Of a stretch of DNA of 64,000 bases, positions 43,404 through 64,000 are shown piece by piece. The DNA is from Halichondria panicea (Eukaryota > Porifera > Demospongiae > Suberitida > Halichondriidae): the NCBI RefSeq assembly GCF_963675165.1, contig NC_087384.1, positions 2,254,501 through 2,318,500 on the forward strand, read 5' to 3'. The notes under the pieces were generated by a model that was not told the origin of the DNA, did not search any database, and saw only the letters and a program-made list of their open reading frames with translations. Position 1 is the first letter of the stretch, and every line of letters begins with the position of its first letter. A program made the position numbers and the translations under genes.

Positions 43404-46400
43404 TATCCGACTAGAAAAACATTTGCAATGTGAAAAATTGCTAGGATTGGCCAGGGGAACCACAAAAAAGCGTGGAAACAAGAAATCAGACGAGAGCATA
43501 ACTCCAATCCGTTACAACGTCAATCACATGTACTTGTAGTTTTCCATTTTTTGTAGTTTTCCATTTTTTCCCGGCCAATATACAACGCAATTTTTACTGG
43601 TGGGGTGATGACCACTCCCTATATATATTTATTATACATACATTGTGCGGGCATAATTATAATCATGATGATTTGTGATACATGCAGTGTTGAGCACAGG
43701 TACACACAGTCCATCCATGCGTAGTAACATGCACGGACCGTACTGGTGAACTGCATGGAATGATGTGGTGGATGGAAGCTGGTAGATGGATCTGGAACAG
43801 TCTATACTATGTATTGTACATGTTCATGACGTTGTAACGGATTGGAGTTATGCTCTCGTCTGATTTCTTGTTTCCACGCTTTTTTGTGGTTCCCCTGGCC
43901 AATCCTAGCAATTTTTCACATTGCAAATGTTTTTCTAGTCGGATTCCCTTTCTTTTCAGTACAAAAGTATAAACTTACGTATCATGACATGCATAAGTGG
44001 AACGTCATGAGGCAGTACAGAAGTTCAAGAAGAGAAGACAGGACTAATCAGATATCTTCTTGAATATCTCTGGACTAATAATTATAGTAATGAGTAATAT
44101 TAATTGCTTGATATGTTGAATTTGTGTTAAATGACAGCCATTTTAAGAGCATGATATCTAGCCAGTTCATATAGCATGACTGTCAGAGAAAGGGAGCTAG
44201 AGGTGAACAGTGTGAAGTAAAGCAACACCTCAGGCTCTGGAAAAGCACAGCACTGGGCGCACGGTTTCTTAGCCACGCCTATCTATTATTAATTGGCCAC
44301 AACGCAATTGCTGAGTCATTAAAGATGGCGGAATTGTCTAGGTAAGAGAAATAGAGACTGAGAGGTCATCTGCCTCATGGAAGCAATCGCAAATCTGAAG
44401 AAGCGCTTTGTAATCCAGGTTGTAGTCGTTTGGAAACCCTGTGCAGAATGTCCTGGAGATGGCTGTACTTGGAGCAAATGCTGGGCAAGAAACTTGCTCA
44501 CTCACTTACTTACTCACTTACTTAGTCAGTCAGACAATGAGCGGTGAAACGTCGAAATAGTGCAATTTTTAAAATGACAATATTCATACATTTAAAACGT
44601 TCATGGATTATGAAATGAGAGATACAAAGAGAGAAAAGGCTAAATAAACTATCTGTCTAGCCAGTTTCTTGATGTGGCCTTTCCCTGCAGAGATAGAACA
44701 GTTTGAACATGAGTCAAAATAATTGAAATATTGCTAAACACATGCAGGCAAACCCACTGCCAATCCTATGTAAAACCTACTGGTTTTACTAATACGCTAG
44801 GCCTGGATTCGAGGCTAACGGTGTGGAGGTACAGCTGCATGTTGATGTGCGCATGCGCCAAAAGGCTGGAACTCAGACCACGAAAATAAAATCCGCGAAA
44901 ATTTATACCCTCGAAATATATACCCGCTATACGGTAAGTTACACAGATCAGTACACAATGACTGCATGGTGGGTGTAAGACATAATATTTTACAGTTTGT
45001 CCGTAAAGTACCGTATAGCGGGTAATTTTCGGGGGACAAAATATTCGTGGCAATATTGAGACACTTTACGTGGGTAATATTTTCGTGGTTGGAGCTTGCA
45101 CTGCAGGTAAAGGTAGGCAAGGTCGCTTCATTCGTGGGTAAAATATTCGTGGTCAGACCTCCAACCACGAAAACCACGAATACTTTGCCCCACGAAAATT
45201 ACACGCTATTAGTAAAACCAGTAGGTTTTACATAGGATTGGCAGTGGGTTTGCCTGTGTTTAGCAATATTTCAATTATTTTGACTCATGTTCAAACTGTT
45301 CTATCTCTGCAGGGAAAGGCCACATCAAGAAACTGGCTGAACAGATAGTTTATTTAGCCTTTTCTCTCTTTGTATCTCTCATTTCATAATCCATAAACAT
45401 TTTAATGAATGAATATTTTCATTTTAAAAATTGCACTATTTCGACGTTTCACCGCTCTTTGTCTGACTGACTAAGTAAGTAAGTGAGTAAGTAAGTAAGT
45501 AAGTTTCTTGCCCAGCATTTACTCCAAGTACAGCCATCTCCAGGACATTCTGCACAGGGTTTCCAAACGACTACAACCTGGATTACAAAGCGCTTCTTCA
45601 GATTTGCGATTGCTTCCACAAGGCAGATGACCTCTCAGTCTCTATTTCTCTTACCTAGACAATTCCGCCATCTTTAATGACTCAGCAACTGCGTTGTGGC
45701 CAATAATAATAGATAGGCGTGGCTAATAAACCGTGTGCCTAAAATCAGTGCAGCAGTGCTTTTCCAGAGCCTGAGGTGTTCCTTTTCTTCACACTGTTCA
45801 GCTCTAGCTCCCTTTCTCTGACAGGCATGCTATATGCACTGGCTAGATATCATGCTCTTAAAATGGCTGTCATTTAATACTGATTCGCAAATTCAACATA
45901 ATTATCAAGCAATAAATTATTACTCATTATACTATAATTATTAGTCCAGAGATATTCGAGAAGATATCTGATTAGTCCTGTCTTCTCTTCTTGTACTGCC
46001 TCTTGACGTTCCACTTATGCATGTCATGATACGTAAACTGTACTGAAAAAGAAAGGGAATCCGACTAGAAAAACATTTGCAATGTGAAAAATTGCTAGGA
46101 TTGGCCAGGGGAACCACAAAAAAGCGTGGGAACAAGAAATCAGACGAGAGCATAACTCCAATCCGTTACAATGTCATGAACATGTACAATACATAGTATA
46201 TTAAATAATAGACTGTGTTCCAGATCCACCTATCAGCTTCCATCCACCACATCATTCCATGCAGTCACCAGTACGGTCCGTGCATGTTACTACGCATGGA
46301 TGGACTGTGTGTACCTGTGCTCAACACTGCATGTATTAGGAACATCAATTTATCACAAATCATCATGATTATGTGCCCCACATTCTAAAATGGATGTATA

Positions 46401-46615
46401 ATAAATATATAATAGGGATTGGTCACACTCCACCAGTAAAAATTGCGTGGCATATTGGCTGGGAAAACATGGGAAAACTACCAGTATACATGTGATTGAC
46501 GTTGTAACGGATTGGAGTTATGCTCTCGTCTGATTTCTTGTTCCCACGCTTTTTTGTGGTTCCCCTGGCCAATCCTAGCAATTTTTCACATTGCAAATGT
46601 TTTTCTAGTCGGATA
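43404..46615. repeat. 3.2-kb near-palindrome, arms of about 1.4 kb
   Basis: Arms 43404-44792 and 45209-46615 are reverse complements with scattered substitutions and small indels; the 416-bp spacer holds the MITE at 45009. The outer ends are TATCCGACTAGAAAAAC and GTTTTTCTAGTCGGATA, possibly with a TA duplication. Each arm begins with its own inverted pair of about 120 bp (43404-43525 and 43828-43945, mirrored at 46050-46180 and 46490-46615). No coding domain is found inside. Confidence 0.85.
45009..45210. mobile_element. MITE, GCGGGTAATTTTCG family, at the palindrome centre
   Basis: Left end TACCGTATAGCGGGTAATTT. The right end CCACGAAAATTACACGCTAT is truncated where the right palindrome arm begins. 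A half copy of the family (44870-44938) lies beside it. Confidence 0.65.
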
Positions 46616-47079
46616 CGGTATATTGGTTAATGTTAGTGTACAGTGTCCTAGCCTCGATCCCAGCAGCTCACACCAGAGGGCCTGGTAACCACCGTTTGCG
46701 TGTGGGTAGATTCAATAGTAAATTTGTTAGTAAACCTCTTTGTAATTTATCAATTAACCTTTTGTACTATGGTCGCCCACGTGGTTGATTAAACTTTTAG
46801 TGTCAAGAGAGAGAGAATCGCCATCACAACTCGAGGAGCACTGATCTTATAATTACTGAGATGGCATCAAACAAGCGTCAGGAAGCAAGTAGACTTACCA
46901 GAGCCTGTCGGTACTGACAGAAAACTCCCATCACTCTACCACAATAATTATACAAAAGAAGACAAAACCTAACTTTTCAACACTGGAGAGAGCGTGAGCA
47001 AGAGCAGAAGAGAAGTAGAAGCCATCACAACAAAACTGGTCACTAGTCCTATAGGCCATAAGTGTTGCAAGTACCTGTG

Positions 47080-60613
<13,534 letters not shown>

Positions 60614-62314
60614 CTCTGGATTTAGATCTAACTTTCAGAGTGACTTATAATTATACTGCATCCTCAGTCGAGTCACGATCACTCACTGGTACGTACCTGG
60701 TCTCTAGCTAGCTAGCTCTACAGATCTCAGTCATGAAAATCATCCCATTTGGTCTGGGGGCGTATCATCTCAGGTGATGTTACCTCCATTTGGCATGCGC
60801 AAGAGCTTTTTATGGTGATCGAGCATGCTACATAGCCTCGATTCCAGGCCGTTAAATTAATCGGCCTTTGAATCGAGGCTAACACCTACGTATAATTATA
60901 ATTATACTGCAGTTCAAAATTTAATACAGATGAAAATGGGCTAGCTTGCAATGGTACATACTAGAAAAAGTAAATTTTATTGAATAAAATGTAGTGACAT
61001 AATTTACAAATTAGTAGTCTACGTTTAGGAGCATAAAATTAATGACAATATCTTCGATCGGGACAGAACCGCGCGCAAAAATATTAGACTCATGGTAGGG
61101 TCATTTTGCGGCTATTATTTTTAATTTGTCTTATGAATGTTGAATGGAAAGTTAATTTGGGAGTCAGATAGAGATGAGCGTTAATTAAGGCCACTGTTAG
61201 TTTCATACTTGCAATTACCTCCCTCCTCAGTTTTGCTCACCTGCTCATTTAATTGCTGATGTCAGCCATTATTTGAGGTCAAAGTCCTTTTTTTTACCAT
61301 GTGCCATATGCAAGTTGCATTGTGCACCAAAAAGCCAGTGCGTAAAAAAAATTAAACTATTTTTATGTTTAGACTCCGTCCTTTTGTGTATTTTCGTTAG
61401 TTAAAAAAACAGGATATGACGTCATCAAATAATGGGATAATGAGTAATGAAGACCTCCCTCCCTCATCTGGGTTGAGCTAGTATTCTCATCTGAAACAAG
61501 TATACAACTAACAGTGGCCTAATGACTCAAATTAATACCCGTTTATAACATCGTATCTAAGTAACTTAGCTAGTGGGTTATTTTGAGGCACATTCACGGA
61601 CTGCCCAAACTAGCTAGTCGCGGATTTTAGAGGTTCAACTGGCCACAGCAGAGATCGAGGTCTTTCAACCTATTTTCGAGATTCAAGGTCAATCCTCGAA
61701 AACATTATATAGATAGTGCATCGAGCATGCATGAATGATTCATTGCCTCAATTTAGGACAAACGTGCAACAGTTCATTAGATTCGAGGTATAAATTATAT
61801 AAGATCTGTCATCATTTTAAGCCACGGCTATTATCTGCCACATCGCTATTTCGGCCTAGCTGGACTGTCTAAGGGTGACCGAGTCTACTGTTCTCATTCA
61901 ATTTACATAGCAGTGCAGTAAGTAATATATAGTGCACAAGAATAATACCCCCCCCCCTGCATGTACATGCAATCATTCTGGTATATTTATAGCTATTAAT
62001 AATTATGGGATATCGAAACATTTCAACAATTTACACAAAACACAACATACACAACCACACATAGTGATAAAGCTGATCTGAGGGTTCTGTTCTGACATCT
62101 CTACAGTCCATGGACCGGAGTGCTGTATTATGTGCACCTCCTCACAGCTCCTATGCATGGAGGCAATAAAGAGTGAGTTATTGGGTAGTACAAAAACTAT
62201 CAATGACAGGTGGGTGCAGGGCATACATCTGTTAGGCTATAGACACACTGAGTGTGAGTGGTAGACTATGGGCATAGGACACAAAGTTTGCAATGTAACA
62301 TTCAAATACCACAC
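60614..62314. other. Upstream region of the ankyrin gene; no further exon identified
   Basis: Likely holds the promoter and 5' untranslated region of the minus-strand gene, but no element can be pinned down. It contains a 49-bp relative of the Mutator-like MITE (60833-60881, no matching flanks) and the two-copy repeat at 62025-62185. Confidence 0.4.
62025..62185. repeat. Two-copy repeat (partner 42940-43112)
   Basis: Same orientation as 42940-43112, with the same ordered blocks (GATAAAGCTGATCTG, GGAGTGCTGTATTA, GGAGGCAATAAAGA). Confidence 0.5.
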
Positions 62315-62727
62315 TAGCCTCGATCCCAGGCCGATCCGTCTCTAATTGAACGCTAGGTCGCCTCCTCGGCCTGGTATTGATTGTATCTGGGCGTGACCGG
62401 AAACTGGTAAGTATCAGCTATGTACTGTAAAATCTTCAGTTTATCACAGTTGGCTAAAAATACAGCGATATAATGATATAATAAACTTGCAAAGAATAGA
62501 CCTATGACACGGAGTTCTTTGTGATTTACGGAGTAAGTATGCTTACATACACTATTAGTGTTCTATTCTCTCCACCTTGCTCAGGTATTCGCTCTTTTTT
62601 AGCGAATACCTGAGCAACCACAGCAACCACAGCACATGCCCAGATACACGCCCAGATACAATCAATACCAGGCCGAGGAGGCGACCTAGCGTTCAATTAG
62701 AGACGGATCGGCCTGGGATTGAGGCTA
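62315..62727. mobile_element. Mutator-like MITE, 413 bp, 9-bp duplication
   Basis: Left TAGCCTCGATCCCAGGCCGA and right TCGGCCTGGGATTGAGGCTA are flanked by ATACCACAC at 62306-62314 and 62728-62736. Arms continue inward for about 80 bp (CGTCTCTAATTGAACGCTAG and its complement). A second, internal palindrome, CTCAGGTATTCGCT, sits near the centre. Confidence 0.9.
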
Positions 62728-62772
62728 ATACCACACATGATGTACACAATAATATTATTATCTCGAGCTCAC

Positions 62773-63370
62773 CTTCGAGGATCGAGGGCAGACATAACTT
62801 GTGCAGCAACCGCCTCTTTCTTCATCTGTCTAACATCTCCAGAAGGGCCCTGAATGTCGCTTGTGAAGGCTTCTTTCTTTTCCAGATTTCAAACACTTGA
62901 TCATAGCTATATAGGTGGTTATACTGTCAATTTTCTTCAACCGAACGTCAGTTTGCTCGCCAGGGGTTAATTCCAACGCATCGACATAGAGTTCTACATT
63001 ATCAAAGCAGGCAGCCAAATATGATACATCTTTTTGTTGGATTTCCCTGTCACCCAGTTGATTTGTGAAATAGTGCATGAGTTGACATTTGCCCAGAAAC
63101 CGTTGATGAGCTGTAGCTAGCTATTCACTGGTTGAGCACGTGCAGATCCTACACTATGGAATGAAACTTAAAATAACACACTCATGCATATCCCGCTATA
63201 ATTATGATACAACAACAAAACAACCAATACACACACTAGTCGTGACGACAAAGAGCGAGTGAAAGAGGCGTGAAACTATACTCTACTTGACAAGAAGGAC
63301 GAGTCCACTTTATACCTCACATAAATTAAAAATCGTGCGGTCCATTACACGGGACCTAAATATAATTATG
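62773..63370 (-). pseudogene. Death-domain exon copy (near duplicate of 33958-34560)
   Basis: The exon 63148-62773 reads EIQQKDVSYLAACFDNVELY and TYIAMIKCLKSGK, then a broken tail. It shares with 33958-34315 the same one-base loss after KCLK, relative to the intact exon at 47499-47833. A small insertion (CACCCAGTTGATT region) and other differences separate the two. Flanking intron sequence is also shared up to the interspersed repeat at 63370. Confidence 0.7.
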
Positions 63371-63832
63371 AAAGCACCGTGGATGCTGATGCCTCGATAG
63401 GGAGGCATAAAATATGAAGCTATAAATATTATCGATTTTACATTCAAAAAGTGGTAAATGATCGACCACGATTGTTGCTAAAAAGATGCCAAAACTTTGA
63501 AGTAATGGCTACAGCATGAAACAGCTCAGTGCAGCTTTTTTCTCACTCTTGCAGCTACCAATAGCTATAGCGTTTTGGTGCTACTAAGTAGAGTAGCAAC
63601 ACTCCATGGACAAATTTTGCTACGCAACTGTTCTGAAAGGCTACAATGGCATTCCAAGTAAGCCCACATATACAACTCGAGAAAGAAGCATTATTTTGCA
63701 AATCCACATCATTATGTAATCGCGACTAGAAACTCTTACGTGCACTCACTAAGCAACTGTAACACTCTACTCACACACACAACACACACTTATAGTCTAA
63801 GACTACGTACCATAATTATACCTCGCTGCTGT
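63370..63832 (-). repeat. Interspersed repeat, CCTCGGTG family, minus-strand copy
   Basis: From GAAAGCACCGTGGATGCTGA through the CACACACA tract (about 63772-63788) to CCTCGCTGC at the right. Nothing further is recognised between here and the window end. Confidence 0.65.
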
Positions 63833-64000
63833 TATAATGACACTAACTGAATACGATGAATGCTCCAAAACGTATGGCAATAATTATTATTGTGTTATAA
63901 TTATGATGGATTGGCCGGTAGCTATAAAGAGGGCGTGAGTGACAACATTCCCTGGCAAGCTCACAAATGATAATATTTGGGCAGCTGACCAATTTTGTAA

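Noticed and set aside
43404-46615. Near-palindrome as a read-hairpin assembly artefact
   Set aside because: The arms differ by many substitutions and small indels, for example ACACATGCAGGC versus ACACAGGC, which a folded single read would not produce to this extent. Not fully excluded.
60833-60881. 49-bp member of the Mutator-like MITE family
   Set aside because: The ends fit, but the flanking 9 bp (CATGCTACA and ACACCTACG) do not match, so an insertion cannot be demonstrated.

Overview
This window looks like nuclear DNA from a demosponge, probably Amphimedon-like. Short phase-consistent introns, 2-5A synthetase genes unlike those of vertebrates, an ankyrin-ZU5-death-domain gene and an AT-rich, repeat-crowded background all point that way; the species is inferred. 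No bacterial-style operon, CRISPR array, rRNA or tRNA was seen. Coding regions had to be assembled by eye from exons, using splice signals and intron phase.

Left third (about 1-30 kb): a cluster of 2'-5'-oligoadenylate synthetase (OAS)-like genes on the plus strand. Gene A (2209-7221) and gene D (19939-25179) are full seven-exon genes with matching phases. Gene B (16328-17798) has the same seven exons plus one extra base in exon 3. Gene A keeps the first two catalytic acidic residues but has Lys at the third. Broken relatives lie at 7561-7655, 14676-16069, 19404-19600 and 28267-29207. The last is part of a segmental copy of 1698-4260 at 27757-30411. The cluster is bracketed by two complementary pieces of a Ty3/gypsy element (1-1697 and 19018-19380).

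Middle (30-47 kb): mobile elements. They include a 3.5-kb foldback element whose arms are 9-bp minisatellites, a 3-kb terminal-repeat element holding the C-terminal part of a retrotransposon ORF, a nested element with a decayed PHD finger, a broken coiled-coil gene (38496-40611) and a 3.2-kb near-palindrome (43404-46615).

Right third (47-61 kb): a minus-strand gene with 11 ankyrin repeats, a ZU5 domain, a UPA-like region and a death domain. Its phases agree across 19 proposed exons. Ankyrin exon pairs and their introns have been duplicated in tandem. Death-domain exon copies sharing one frameshift lie at 33958-34315 and 62773-63148.

Functionally the window pairs a nucleic-acid-sensing enzyme family (OAS) with a death-domain adaptor-type gene, both plausible parts of innate immunity. 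A physical link does not prove a shared pathway. Several small-element families can be defined by their target-site duplications, notably a Mutator-like family with perfect 9-bp duplications at four sites.
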